Shown piece after piece: positions 16,790 through 25,636 of a stretch of 64,000 nt of DNA. Position 1 is the first letter of the stretch; each line of letters starts with the position of its first letter. This DNA comes from Hyphobacterium sp. SN044. GTDB taxonomy: Bacteria; Pseudomonadota; Alphaproteobacteria; Caulobacterales; Maricaulaceae. Location: assembly GCF_021864465.1 (NCBI RefSeq), contig NZ_JAKKUV010000002.1, positions 1 through 64,000 of the forward strand, given 5' to 3'. Below the pieces are notes generated by a model. It did not search any database. It was not told the DNA's origin and worked only from the letters and a program-made list of their open reading frames with translations. A program made the position numbers and the translations under genes.

Positions 16790-18516
16790 GCGAAGATTTT
16801 CGCCCGGGTTTCCTCGTCGGCTTCGTCGAGGGCGCGCATCGCCGCCTCATAGCCGGACTGGATCGTGTCCTCGAACCTTTTCCATTCCCTGAGGTCGGTG
16901 TCGATCTCGGGCAGGGCGACGAGATCGACGGCCTTCAGATAGGCTTCGTGCCGGTCGACCATCGTACCTGCGGTCGCCGCGCGCATCAGAAGCGAGGCGA
17001 TGGGCGGCGGATCGCCGAATCCGTGCTTTCGTACCCAGCCGAAAAAGCTGGGCGGATCCTCGAAATCCTTCGGATCGACACCGCGTGCGCGGGTCACGTC
17101 ACAACCGACATTCGGACCGCGATGGAAGGCACGCATCTGCTCTGACGGGAAGTTGGTGAACACCGCACCGTCGACGAGCAAAGCCTCGCCTTTCACCACA
17201 GGCGGCAGGATGCCGGGCAGGGCAATCGAGGCGCGCAGCGCATGGCGCAGCACGCCGCGCCGGTGAATGAAGGGCTTTCCGTCCGACAGGTTGGACGAGA
17301 CGCAGAAGAAGGGCCGGCGCATGTCGGCGATCTCGACCTCGCCGAAATGCTTTTCGAGACGCTTGTCGACCTTGTCGCCGCGCGCCAGCGACACGACCGG
17401 CAAGTGCCAGTCGGACAGCGGGTTGGAATCGACGAAGGCGTCGCGGGTGCGTTCGACGATTTCCTCGTGTGTCCAATCGAGTGCCTCGCCGGCGGCAAGG
17501 ATGGCGCCCATCGACGCCCCGCCGAGAAAATCGAACTGCAGCCCCGCTTCCTCGAAGGCGCGCATGGCCCCGATATGGGCGTAAGCCCGCGCGCCGCCGC
17601 CCGACAGGACGAGGCCGAGCGACCGTCCGGCCAGCGTGCGCGCCAGGCGCGCGATATCGGCGGTTGATCCCTGACGCCAGTGAAACAGGCGGGCGGCCTC
17701 GACCGCATCCATCCACTCCTGCGGACGCGCAGCCTTGGCGACCCCCTCATGATGCAGAAGCACGACGTCGATCAGTTTCAGGCTGGCCGCTGGCGACGGG
17801 TCGGGCGGAAGAAGCGGAATGGACGGGCGCGCATCGGATCTTGCGAACAGCCAGACCCGGTCGGCACGGCCCATGGCCCGGCGCGCCCAGAGCGGATCGC
17901 CGAGCTTGGCGGTCAGGAAGACGAGATCGTGGGAATTCTCGAACTCATCAAGTTTGGTTCCCGGCATCTCGGCGCATTCATCGCCGCCAATGGCGACGGT
18001 GACGCCAAGAGTCTCCAGCGCGTCCTTGAGGGCGCGCGCGCGGTATTCGAGATCGATGGTCGGCGAGGACGAAATCAGCGCGAAGACGCGCGGCTCGGAC
18101 CCGCCGCGCTGCGGGCCGGAGCGCAGGCGGCGCAGCATCATCTTCGCCAGTTCGCGCATCAGCGAGGGGTGCTTGTCCGCCAGACGGTCGAAGCTGGCCC
18201 GCGGCAGGCGCACGACCTCGCTGTCGCGCATGGCATAGACGCTCGCCGAGTGCGGACGTTCCTCCAGCATCGACATTTCGCCGACCGGCTCGCCCTGGCG
18301 GATATAGCCCAGCAGGTTGGGCCGCCCGAGCGCGCCATTCCGGAATGCAGCCAGCGCGCCGGAGCGCAGGAGATAGAAGGCGTCGGCGGGTTCCCCTTCG
18401 CCGAACAGCATGGCGCCGGCGGGCAGGCAGAACCATTCCACCTCGTGCTCGACGGCTTTCAGCGCCGCCTTGCCGATATCGTCGAAGAAACCGAGGAAGG
18501 AGAGGGTGAGGGGCAT
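16786..18516 (-). CDS. Patatin-like phospholipase with N-terminal cyclic-nucleotide-binding domain (NTE family)
   Basis: 576 residues. An N-terminal cNMP-binding fold (about 5-125, FLPAGAMLFGEGEPAD...GEPVGEMSML) is joined to a patatin domain with oxyanion loop SGGGAR (305-310), nucleophile S335 in GASMG and catalytic D449 in DGA. Such proteins hydrolyse phospholipids or lysophospholipids at the membrane, like neuropathy target esterase. In the phosphate-binding cassette the arginine that contacts cNMP in CRP is replaced by histidine (EERPHSAS, H89), so ligand control may be altered or lost. The region between, about 140-270, has a NTE-type linker domain. It is followed on the same strand, upstream in transcription, by a small secreted protein gene. 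Confidence 0.88.
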   Translation of the reverse strand: MPLTLSFLGFFDDIGKAALKAVEHEVEWFCLPAGAMLFGEGEPADAFYLLRSGALAAFRNGALGRPNLLGYIRQGEPVGEMSMLEERPHSASVYAMRDSEVVRLPRASFDRLADKHPSLMRELAKMMLRRLRSGPQRGGSEPRVFALISSSPTIDLEYRARALKDALETLGVTVAIGGDECAEMPGTKLDEFENSHDLVFLTAKLGDPLWARRAMGRADRVWLFARSDARPSIPLLPPDPSPAASLKLIDVVLLHHEGVAKAARPQEWMDAVEAARLFHWRQGSTADIARLARTLAGRSLGLVLSGGGARAYAHIGAMRAFEEAGLQFDFLGGASMGAILAAGEALDWTHEEIVERTRDAFVDSNPLSDWHLPVVSLARGDKVDKRLEKHFGEVEIADMRRPFFCVSSNLSDGKPFIHRRGVLRHALRASIALPGILPPVVKGEALLVDGAVFTNFPSEQMRAFHRGPNVGCDVTRARGVDPKDFEDPPSFFGWVRKHGFGDPPPIASLLMRAATAGTMVDRHEAYLKAVDLVALPEIDTDLREWKRFEDTIQSGYEAAMRALDEADEETRAKIFA

Positions 18517-18519
18517 CGG

Positions 18520-19047
18520 TCAGTAGCAACCTGTACCGAGCCGAACGGCCTGGCCCGTCAGATCATCATACCAGAGATAGGTCGGATATTCGGGATCTTC
18601 CATCACAGTGATCAGCGGCCCCCCGTCCGCCCGGGCACGGATGTAGGTCACCGTATCGGCCGAAAGGCAGAAGCCGTCACCGACCTCATGCCCCTGGGGG
18701 TGCTCCGGCAAGTCGGACGCACGTGCCGGTGTCGGTTCGACCTGCATGGCATTGCGCGACAGGAAGCGGACGAGTTGATCGCGCGTCGGCGGGTCTCCGA
18801 CCGAACTCCAGAGAAATTCGACGGTCGATGCCCCGAAAAAGACGCGCCGGCCCGTGCCATCGAAGACGTGATAGGCTACCGCCGCCAGCGCGCAGTCCTC
18901 GCCGATGATTTCGGCGACGGCCCTGTCATTGGCGTCCGGTCCGGTAAAGGCAATCGCGTGTTCAACGCGATAGTCGCACGCCTGAACTGCGCGCGGCGTC
19001 GCCTGGATATCGTCGGAGATCAGAAGGGCGGCGAGAGCGAAAAGCAT
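18520..19047 (-). CDS. Small secreted protein of unknown function
   Basis: About 175 residues with a short hydrophobic signal (MLFALAALLISDD) and three cysteines in the mature part (ACDY, GEDCAL, DGFCLSAD) plus a final GTGCY. These four could form two disulphides. The frame is open upstream to 19119, but the extension lacks signal character, so I chose the ATG at 19047. I recognise no family. The stop is three bases before the patatin start, which suggests co-transcription of this gene and the phospholipase. Confidence 0.65.
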   Translation of the reverse strand: MLFALAALLISDDIQATPRAVQACDYRVEHAIAFTGPDANDRAVAEIIGEDCALAAVAYHVFDGTGRRVFFGASTVEFLWSSVGDPPTRDQLVRFLSRNAMQVEPTPARASDLPEHPQGHEVGDGFCLSADTVTYIRARADGGPLITVMEDPEYPTYLWYDDLTGQAVRLGTGCY

Positions 19048-19197
19048 GGTCCGTGTGAGTCTCGTGCGTTGCGGCGACGCTAGCGCAGACGCGCGGCAGG
19101 CGCCACGGGACTTGGCCAAATGACAGTCTCACCAAAGGTTCAGTTGGCGTGGCGCCGGGCCGGTGCCAGTCTGCCCGAAATGATCGGGGAGAGTTTC

Positions 19198-20154
19198 ATG
19201 CGCGTATTTCTGACCGGACTGATGGCGTCTGCGGCGGCGTTGGCGCTTTCGGCGGCGGCGAATGCGGCCGACTACGTCTTTGCCACGCCGGACGAGGCCT
19301 ATGCCCACCTGTCAGCGGACGACGAGTTCACCGTTCGCCTGCAACCGATGGAGATCGGATTGCGTCTTGAGGACAATGCGCAAATCTCGCGTGAGGCTCT
19401 GAACGCGCTTTACCGCGACTCGGTGCGGGACTTCACGGACGAGGAGCGCGCAAGGCTGGATGCGCTGCTTGCCGAGGATGCCGCGCTGCTTGAAAGCCTG
19501 TCGCCGCTCCTGCCTGACGATGTCGTCTTCATAGCCACCAATGGCGGAATCGATGGCGGGTTTCCGCATACGCGTGGCAATGCGATCGTTTTCACCCCGA
19601 GCTGGCTGGCGGGCGGCGATGCCGGTTTCCGCCAGACCTTCTATCACGAGCTCTGGCACGTCCTGTCGCGCCACAACCGCGACCGCGCCGACGAGATCTA
19701 TGCGCTGATCGGGTTCGAGCCGTGCGAGGTCATGGTGCCGGAGAACCTTTCGGAGCGCCGCCTGACCAATCCCGACGCGCCGGTGAATGCGCATTATGCG
19801 CCGCTGGAAATGGACCAGGCGGACGGCGTCGTGCCGGTCCTGTTCCTGCCGGAAGGCGGCTATGATCCCACGCTTGAGGGCGGGTTCGGCGCGCATCTGG
19901 GCTTTTCCCTGATGGCCGTGGATCTGGAAGGCCGGCATTGCGAGCCCGCGCTGGACGGAGACGGCAATCCGATGCTGATCGCGCCAGGAAACCTGCCGCA
20001 ATATCTCGACCTGATCGGGCGAAACACCGGCTACATCATCCACCCGGAAGAGACGCTGGCCGATAATTTCGTGCTGTGGGTCAATGGCGCCGAGGGCGTG
20101 CCGGACCCGGAGGTCGTGGAGCGGCTCGGCGCCTGGATCGAAGCCAACCGCTAG
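19198..20154 (+). CDS. Secreted HExxH zinc metallopeptidase-like protein, family unknown
   Basis: 318 residues with a signal peptide (MRVFLTGLMASAAALAL...ANA-AD). H150-E-L-W-H154 is a HExxH zinc motif. E285 in PEETLADNF gives the ExxAD third-ligand pattern of gluzincins, 131 residues later, which supports a real metal site. The upstream part ESLSPLLPDDVVF and the TRGNAIVFTPSWL strand before the helix resemble the edge strand of a metzincin/gluzincin fold. The frame opens at 19120, but the signal peptide fixes the start at 19198. It shares its stop palindrome ctag with the convergent DUF5694 gene. Substrate is unknown. Confidence 0.7.
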   Translation: MRVFLTGLMASAAALALSAAANAADYVFATPDEAYAHLSADDEFTVRLQPMEIGLRLEDNAQISREALNALYRDSVRDFTDEERARLDALLAEDAALLESLSPLLPDDVVFIATNGGIDGGFPHTRGNAIVFTPSWLAGGDAGFRQTFYHELWHVLSRHNRDRADEIYALIGFEPCEVMVPENLSERRLTNPDAPVNAHYAPLEMDQADGVVPVLFLPEGGYDPTLEGGFGAHLGFSLMAVDLEGRHCEPALDGDGNPMLIAPGNLPQYLDLIGRNTGYIIHPEETLADNFVLWVNGAEGVPDPEVVERLGAWIEANR

Positions 20155-20954
20155 CCTTCAAGATAGTCGAGCGCGTCGACCCATTCCATTTCGACCGCGT
20201 CCTGGATGAACTGGTCGAACAGGAATTTGTGGCCCGACCCGTAGATGACGAGCACGCGTTCGCCCGGCTCGGCGACCCATGAAATCTGCGCGAAAATCTG
20301 CAGATTCCGGCCCCACCAATTGGTCATTTCGCGCGCGCCGGCCGGGTTCTCGACACTGCCGAGCTGAGCCAGCGTCAGATAGATGTTGTGCAGTTCCAGA
20401 AAGTCCGGTGCGTTCGCCGCGATCAGGCGCTCTGTCACGCTGATTTCGGGCCGGTTCAGGCGTGCGTCCTCGGCCTCGATCGCGGCGCGGAGCTCCTCCA
20501 TACGCGCCATCAGGCGGTCCTGACCGTTTGCCTGTCCCGCCGCCATCATGGCGTCGAAGTCCATGCCGGACGAATAGTCCGCTGCGTAGAGCCGGTCATG
20601 GCCAAGGCGTGCAGCGAGCCGCATGCCGATCTGTTGGCGTTCGTTGACGGTAAGGGTGTGTTCGCCGCGCCGGTAGGCGTCATATAGCGCGTTGAACCGG
20701 TCTTCGGCCTCGGGATCGAGTTCAACGACGATCCGGGTCGGGTTGAATTCGGCGAGGCGTTCGACGACGGCCTCGATCTCGGCCTGGCGCGCCGGAGCGA
20801 GATAGTCGTCAACCTCCGGGTTGATGTAGTCCTGGCCGCCGCCGGTGAAGTGGAAGGTTCCGAGCACCATGACCTGTGCCGGTGGCTCGTCCTGCTGAGC
20901 GATTGCGGTGGCGGGGCTGAGCGTGAGTGCAAGCGCAGCAAATGCGAATTTCAT
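20151..20954 (-). CDS. DUF5694 (TraB/Erythromycin esterase-like fold) secreted protein
   Basis: 267 residues with a signal peptide (ending AIA-QQ near 20). The opening strand VMVLGTFHF, then IVVELDPEAEDRFN (about 74-87) and the closing VLVIYGSGHKFLF (about 236-248), are the conserved GT.H....E....GSGH signature of DUF5694 and the wider TraB/PrgY/ChaN-like fold. That fold has metal-binding histidine and glutamate residues and hydrolase-like activity is suspected. The exact activity is unknown. Secretion puts it in the periplasm. It is convergent with the metallopeptidase-like gene and divergent from mccB. Confidence 0.8.
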   Translation of the reverse strand: MKFAFAALALTLSPATAIAQQDEPPAQVMVLGTFHFTGGGQDYINPEVDDYLAPARQAEIEAVVERLAEFNPTRIVVELDPEAEDRFNALYDAYRRGEHTLTVNERQQIGMRLAARLGHDRLYAADYSSGMDFDAMMAAGQANGQDRLMARMEELRAAIEAEDARLNRPEISVTERLIAANAPDFLELHNIYLTLAQLGSVENPAGAREMTNWWGRNLQIFAQISWVAEPGERVLVIYGSGHKFLFDQFIQDAVEMEWVDALDYLEG

Positions 20955-21086
20955 GTCCAGTCTCCTTGGAATCTGCCTCCAAGGATGCCGGTGCGGTCCT
21001 GAATGGATGCAGCGCGTTGCCGGGACATGCGTTTAGCGGCTAAGAGCGTGTGACCTTTTCGGCAGACCTCCGCGAGTTCCACACAC

Positions 21087-22694
21087 ATGAGCCACATCAC
21101 GTCGCAGATCGATCCCGCTTCCGACGCCTTCAAGGCCAATCGCGAAGCGATGGGGAAGCTGGTCGAGGAGTTGCGCGCCTGCACCGCCGAAGCGGCGATG
21201 GGCGGTTCCGAGCGGGCCCGGGAGAAGCATGTCAGCCGGGGCAAGCTGTTGCCGCGCGAACGGGTGGAGCGCCTGCTCGATCCGGGTTCGCCCTTCCTCG
21301 AGATCGGCGCGCTGGCCGCGAACGGCATGTATGAGGGCGACATTCACGGCGCCGGCATGATTGCCGGGATCGGCCGGGTGTCGGGCCGCGAGGTGATGGT
21401 GGTGTGCAATGACGCCACGGTGAAGGGCGGGACCTATTACCCGATGACGGTGAAGAAGCACCTCCGGGCGCAGGAGATCGCGCGCGAGAACCGTCTGCCG
21501 TGCGTCTATCTCGTCGACAGTGGCGGGGCGAACCTGCCTCACCAGGCCGAGGTCTTCCCGGACCGCGAGCATTTCGGGCGCATCTTCTACAATCAGGCGC
21601 AGATGTCGTCCGCCGCCATCCCGCAGATCGCGGTCGTGATGGGCAGCTGCACCGCCGGCGGCGCCTATGTCCCGGCGATGTCGGACGAGACGATCATCGT
21701 GCGCCAGCAGGGCACGATCTTCCTCGGCGGGCCGCCGCTGGTGAAGGCCGCGACCGGCGAGGTGATCTCGGCGGAGGATCTGGGCGGGGCGGATGTGCAC
21801 GCCCGCAAGTCCGGCGTCGCCGACCACTATGCCGCCAATGACGACCACGCCCTGTTCCTTGCGCGGCGCAGCGTCGGCACGCTGAACACGCGCAAGCCGG
21901 AATGGCCGGACCTGGCCGAACCGGTCGCTCCGGCCTATTCGCCGGACGAGCTGAACGGTGTGGTGCCGACGGATTTGCGCACGCCCTACGATGTGCGCGA
22001 AGTGATCGCGCGGATCGTCGACGGTTCGGAATTCGACGAGTTCAAGAAACTCTATGGCGAGACGCTGGTGACGGGCTTTGCCCGCATCGAGGGCATGCCG
22101 GTCGGCATTATCGCCAACAATGGCATCCTGTTCTCGGAGAGCGCCCAGAAGGGTGCGCACTTCATCGAGCTTTGCGCGCAGCGGAAAATTCCGCTCGTCT
22201 TCCTGCAGAACATCACGGGCTTCATGGTCGGCTCGAAATACGAGGCCGGCGGCATTGCCAAGGACGGGGCGAAGCTGGTCACCGCGGTGTCGTGCTTCGC
22301 CGGACCGAAGGTGACGATCATCATCGGCGGATCCTATGGCGCGGGCAATTACGGCATGTGCGGCCGGGCCTACTCGCCGCGATTCCTCTTCATGTGGCCG
22401 AATGCCCGCATCTCGGTGATGGGCGGGGAGCAGGCGGCGAGCGTGCTCGCCACTGTCAAGCGCGACGGCATGGAAGCGCGAGGAGAGACCTGGTCCGCCG
22501 AGGATGAGGCCGCCTTCAAGGCACCGATCCGCGAGACCTACGAGGCCGAGGGCTCGCCCTATTACTCGACGGCGCGGCTGTGGGATGACGGCATCATCGC
22601 GCCGGCGGATACCCGAACCGTCATCGCCCTGTCGCTGTCGGCGTCGCGCAATGCCGAATTCGGCGACACGAAATTCGGCGTCTTCCGGATGTAA
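21087..22694 (+). CDS. mccB: Methylcrotonyl-CoA carboxylase carboxyltransferase (beta) subunit
   Basis: The 535-residue product is a full-length two-domain carboxyltransferase. The N-terminal half has [23 protein letters not shown] (family leader, cited here only in part) and the VDSGGANLP segment, and the C-terminal half has [12 protein letters not shown] and [20 protein letters not shown], wording specific to methylcrotonyl-CoA carboxylase. It transfers CO2 from biotin of MccA to 3-methylcrotonyl-CoA. It is 132 bases downstream of a divergent gene, so it probably has its own promoter. A palindromic repeat follows directly after the stop. The alpha subunit gene is 4.2 kb further on. Confidence 0.93.
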   Translation: MSHITSQIDPASDAFKANREAMGKLVEELRACTAEAAMGGSERAREKHVSRGKLLPRERVERLLDPGSPFLEIGALAANGMYEGDIHGAGMIAGIGRVSGREVMVVCNDATVKGGTYYPMTVKKHLRAQEIARENRLPCVYLVDSGGANLPHQAEVFPDREHFGRIFYNQAQMSSAAIPQIAVVMGSCTAGGAYVPAMSDETIIVRQQGTIFLGGPPLVKAATGEVISAEDLGGADVHARKSGVADHYAANDDHALFLARRSVGTLNTRKPEWPDLAEPVAPAYSPDELNGVVPTDLRTPYDVREVIARIVDGSEFDEFKKLYGETLVTGFARIEGMPVGIIANNGILFSESAQKGAHFIELCAQRKIPLVFLQNITGFMVGSKYEAGGIAKDGAKLVTAVSCFAGPKVTIIIGGSYGAGNYGMCGRAYSPRFLFMWPNARISVMGGEQAASVLATVKRDGMEARGETWSAEDEAAFKAPIRETYEAEGSPYYSTARLWDDGIIAPADTRTVIALSLSASRNAEFGDTKFGVFRM

Positions 22695-22695
22695 C

Positions 22696-22797
22696 TTGAC
22701 GTCTCCCGGAACCGGCGTCAGCCGGTATCCGGGATCCAGATTCACGAGACCGGACCCCGGTCTTTGCTACGCAAAACCGGGGAGCGTCAATTTTCCC
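22696..22797. repeat. MITE-like palindromic repeat, family B
   Basis: The element begins ttgacg (22696-22701) and ends cgtcaa (22785-22790). It contains two hairpins: cccggaaccggc/gccggtatccggg at 22705-22732 and ccccggtctttgc/gcaaaaccgggg at 22755-22782. Its reverse complement is closely similar to 31096-31184. A third small hairpin (ggcccggtattgccgggacc) follows at 22811-22830. It sits two bases after the mccB stop and may act in termination or mRNA stability. Confidence 0.78.
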
Positions 22798-22901
22798 GAG
22801 ATGGTGACGGGGCCCGGTATTGCCGGGACCGCGTGTTTTCTTTCGCCTTCCGGGCAACGGGTCGCTAACCTCCCGTCGCCATCACTTCGGGGGAGGGGGA
22901 T

Positions 22902-23219
22902 ATGGAATTCGTCAACTCAGTGCTCGATTTCGCGCGGACGGGTTTTGCCGAGGTCAATGCGGTTCAGGGCCTGATCGTCGCGATCATCGCCGTCCTGTTC
23001 ATGAGCCAATGGAGCCGGTGGCTGGCGATCACCGCCGGGGCGGTCGTGGCGCATGTCGCGCTCGATATCCTGGCGCCCGTGTTCGCTGAAAGCGGACCGT
23101 TCCGCCTGCCGCCGGTGCTGGAGGCCGGTTACTGGCGCTATATCGGGTTGTTGCTGGTGGGATATTTCATCGTGATCGGCGTGCTCTTCCTTCTGAAGAA
23201 GACGCTGATCCGGAGTTGA
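22902..23219 (+). CDS. Small membrane protein, paralogue of the gene at 23451
   Basis: 105 residues with three membrane helices (about 23-40, 43-60 and 79-99). The second helix contains VVAHVALD, which puts a histidine and an aspartate inside the membrane. A loop PFRLPPV and a last helix with LLVGYFIVIGVLFLLKK follow. The same features recur in the protein at 23451 (VVIHVVVD, QFAMPPV, LAVGYLIAI, IIKGMIFR), so the two are homologous. A strong Shine-Dalgarno (gggggaggggg) precedes the ATG. I do not recognise the family. It lies between mccB and the hydratase gene. Confidence 0.75.
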   Translation: MEFVNSVLDFARTGFAEVNAVQGLIVAIIAVLFMSQWSRWLAITAGAVVAHVALDILAPVFAESGPFRLPPVLEAGYWRYIGLLLVGYFIVIGVLFLLKKTLIRS

Positions 23220-23450
23220 TCTCGGCCCGTGAAGTCCGTGTGGAATCAACCGATTTTTACGTCACTTCTCCAATTTGCGACAGATTTACAACATCTATCT
23301 TCGCCCTGTTCGCGTGCAACGCCCTGAGATTGCGTGCTTTTCGCGTCACAGGAGAACAGGCTTTCCATCGGAAGCATTAACAAGAAGTTTTCGTTCTAAG
23401 TGCGTCTTGGGCTATTGTGGACGCAGCAGGCGAACTGAGGGGAAGACGCC
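23220..23450 (+). promoter_or_regulatory. AT-richer intergenic region upstream of second small membrane protein
   Basis: These 231 bases are clearly less GC-rich than the surroundings, with runs such as cgatttttac and gaagttttcg. A weak candidate pair is ttgcga (23275-23280) and tatctt (23296-23301) with 15-base spacing. I see no coding frame, so a promoter or regulatory region for the gene at 23451 is the best reading. The exact start site is not determined. Confidence 0.35.
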
Positions 23451-23843
23451 ATGGAAGATTTCATGAATACGCTTGAGGGCTGGCTCGGGCCGGTCTGGAA
23501 CTGGTTCGAACCCGGACTGGTGACCTATGCCGGCAATGGGGAGGCGGTGTCGTGGATGCCGTTCCTGATCCAGCTCGGCGTGATTGCGCTGGTGCTCGCG
23601 ATCCTGATGCGCGGGGCCGGGGCCATCCTGATTTTCACGATTGTGGGTGTGGTGATCCATGTCGTGGTCGATCTCGTCATGCCGATGATCCGGGATGGTG
23701 CACAATTCGCGATGCCTCCGGTGATGGCCGAAGGCGGCGTGAACATGGTCTACATGCAGTATCTTGCGGCGCTTGCCGTGGGTTATCTGATCGCGATCAT
23801 CATCTTCTCGATCATCAAGGGCATGATCTTCCGCGGCGACTGA
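23451..23843 (+). CDS. Small membrane protein, paralogue of the gene at 22902
   Basis: 130 residues. An amphipathic aromatic N-terminus (residues 1-32, four tryptophans) precedes three membrane helices (about 36-55, 57-78 and 101-122). The second helix holds VVIHVVVD, the following loop FAMPPV, and the third LAVGYLIAI, ending in IIKGMIFRGD. These match the neighbour at 22902 position by position. The ATG follows a Shine-Dalgarno (gaggggaag). A strong terminator comes 22 bases after the stop. I know no function. Confidence 0.75.
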   Translation: MEDFMNTLEGWLGPVWNWFEPGLVTYAGNGEAVSWMPFLIQLGVIALVLAILMRGAGAILIFTIVGVVIHVVVDLVMPMIRDGAQFAMPPVMAEGGVNMVYMQYLAALAVGYLIAIIIFSIIKGMIFRGD

Positions 23844-23864
23844 CGCGCGGATCATCCGGAATCG

Positions 23865-23897
23865 AAACGGCCGTCCGGCATGCCGGGCGGCCGTTTT
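23865..23897 (+). terminator. Intrinsic terminator after small membrane protein gene
   Basis: The stem aaacggccgtccggc/gccgggcggccgttt with a two-base loop is followed by tttcct. It separates the small membrane protein gene from the hydratase gene, which therefore needs its own promoter or read-through. Confidence 0.85.
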
Positions 23898-23964
23898 CCT
23901 TTGCGCCGGTCCCGGCCCGGCGTTATCCCCGTCTCTATCCCGCAGACACGAGTGGATAACCCCC

Positions 23965-24762
23965 ATGTCCGATGAGCAACCCGTCCTCCTGAACATCACG
24001 CCCGGCCAGACCGCGGTCATCACGCTGAACCGGCCCGACCGGCACAATGCCTTCAACGACGAGGTGATTTCCGGCCTGACCGAGATTTTCGACCTTCTGG
24101 CGAAGAATACCGACGAGGTGCGCTTCGTGATCCTGCGCGGCGCGGGAAAGAGCTTTTCCGCCGGGGCCGATCTCGAATGGATGAAGGACCAGAGCTACAA
24201 CACGCTCGACGCCAATCGCGAGGACGCGCAGGCGCTCGCCGACATGCTCTACAAGCTCTATTCGCTGCCGCAGCTGACGGTGGCGCTGGTGCAGGGCGCG
24301 GCGATGGGCGGCGGGGCCGGTCTGGTCGCCGCCTGCGATGTCGCCGTGGCGGTGAAGGACACGAAGTTCAAGTTCTCCGAAGTGAAGCTGGGCCTGACGC
24401 CGGCAACGATCTCGCCCTTCGTGATCCGGGCCATCGGTCCGCGCTGGGCGCGGGCGCTGTTCGCGAGCGGTGAGGGGTTCGATGCCCAGTTCGCGCACCA
24501 GATCGGCCTCGTTCAGTACGTGATCGGCAGCGCTGACGAATTCACCGGCATGGAAGAGCACCTGGCCTCGCTAGCCTTTGCTGCCGCGCCGGGCGCCGTC
24601 GCGGACGCCAAGACGCTGGTGCATGACGTCGCCGGGGAAGAAATCGATCACGGGCTGATGAAGAATCTTGCCCACCGGATCGCCGACCGCCGCGCCAGCG
24701 ACGAGGGCAAGGAGGGGCTTGCCGCCTTCCTCGAAAAGCGCAAGCCGAACTGGGCGGAGTAA
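23965..24762 (+). CDS. Enoyl-CoA hydratase family, probable 3-methylglutaconyl-CoA hydratase
   Basis: The 265-residue crotonase has the CoA-binding oxyanion loop GKSFSAGADLEWM (about 56-68) and the second signature GAAMGGGAGLVAACDVAVA (about 111-129). A glutamate in FSEVKLGLTPATISPFV (about 138-154) is at the catalytic position used by methylglutaconyl-CoA hydratases. Its place among isovaleryl-CoA dehydrogenase and methylcrotonyl-CoA carboxylase genes makes hydration of 3-methylglutaconyl-CoA to HMG-CoA the likely reaction (liuC role). The HMG-CoA lyase that would finish the pathway is not in this window. Crotonases are hard to separate by substrate, so the specific name is inferred from context. 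Confidence 0.82.
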   Translation: MSDEQPVLLNITPGQTAVITLNRPDRHNAFNDEVISGLTEIFDLLAKNTDEVRFVILRGAGKSFSAGADLEWMKDQSYNTLDANREDAQALADMLYKLYSLPQLTVALVQGAAMGGGAGLVAACDVAVAVKDTKFKFSEVKLGLTPATISPFVIRAIGPRWARALFASGEGFDAQFAHQIGLVQYVIGSADEFTGMEEHLASLAFAAAPGAVADAKTLVHDVAGEEIDHGLMKNLAHRIADRRASDEGKEGLAAFLEKRKPNWAE

Positions 24763-25636
24763 GGCGCTGGGTCTGATCCGGGATCCGCGCGCCTGGCTGC
24801 ATGCGCGCCACGATGCGTGGCGGGCGGCCTTCGTGCGCGGGCCGGTCACGCAATTCCTGTTCGAATTCGTCAGCTTCGGGGTGAAGCAGGCCTGGGCCTG
24901 CCTGTTCGGCGGGCTGATGCTGGCCCTGCTGCTCGGCACCTTCCTGTTCTACCCCGACGATGCGCCGCTGGGGCGATACGATTTCCTGACGCTGTCGGCC
25001 CTCGGCATCCAGATCATGATGCTGGCGACGAAGCTGGAAAGCTGGGAGGAGGCGCGGGTCATCCTCGTCTTCCACGTCGTCGGTACGGCGATGGAAATCT
25101 TCAAGACCTACGCCGGGTCGTGGGTCTATCCCGAAGAGGCCTTCCTTCGGATCGGCGGCGTGCCGCTCTTCTCCGGCTTCATGTATGCCGCCGTCGGCAG
25201 CTATATCGCCCGGGTCTGGCGGATATTCGACTTCCGCTTCGACCGCTTTCCGCCGCTCTGGCTGCAAGGCCTGCTCGCCGCGGCGGTCTATATCAACTTC
25301 TTCACCCACCACTACACGATCGACGTCCGCTGGGGGCTCTATGCCGCCACGCTGGCGATCTACGGTCCCTGCGTGATCTGGTTCCGCCCCGACCTGAAAC
25401 ACCGCTTCATGCCGCTGGTGATCGGCCTCTTGCTGGTCGCGATGTTCATCTGGTTCGCCGAGAATATCGGCACGTTCGCGCGGGCCTGGGCCTATCCGAA
25501 CCAGAATGGAGAGACGTGGCGGCCCGTCTCCCTCGACAAGCTGGGGTCCTGGTATCTGTTGATGATCATATCCTTCGTCCTCGTCGCCGCCGTGCACAAG
25601 ACGAAGGGGCTGGAAAAGCCCGACGCTACTCCATGA
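24719..25636 (+). CDS. DUF817 family integral membrane protein
   Basis: About 305 residues with eight or more membrane helices. The conserved DUF817 features are visible: FEFVSFGVKQAWACLFGGLM, KTYAGSWVYPE, PLFSGFMYAAVGSYIARVWR, INFFTHHY and GTFARAWAYPNQ. Function of the family is unknown. No ATG occurs between the hydratase stop and the conserved region. The best start is TTG at 24719, inside the hydratase gene, just after aaggagggg, so the two genes overlap by 44 bases and may be translationally coupled. An upstream TTG at 24668 is the alternative. The 3' end overlaps the convergent serine hydrolase by 11 bases. Confidence 0.82.
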   Translation: MPPSSKSASRTGRSKALGLIRDPRAWLHARHDAWRAAFVRGPVTQFLFEFVSFGVKQAWACLFGGLMLALLLGTFLFYPDDAPLGRYDFLTLSALGIQIMMLATKLESWEEARVILVFHVVGTAMEIFKTYAGSWVYPEEAFLRIGGVPLFSGFMYAAVGSYIARVWRIFDFRFDRFPPLWLQGLLAAAVYINFFTHHYTIDVRWGLYAATLAIYGPCVIWFRPDLKHRFMPLVIGLLLVAMFIWFAENIGTFARAWAYPNQNGETWRPVSLDKLGSWYLLMIISFVLVAAVHKTKGLEKPDATP

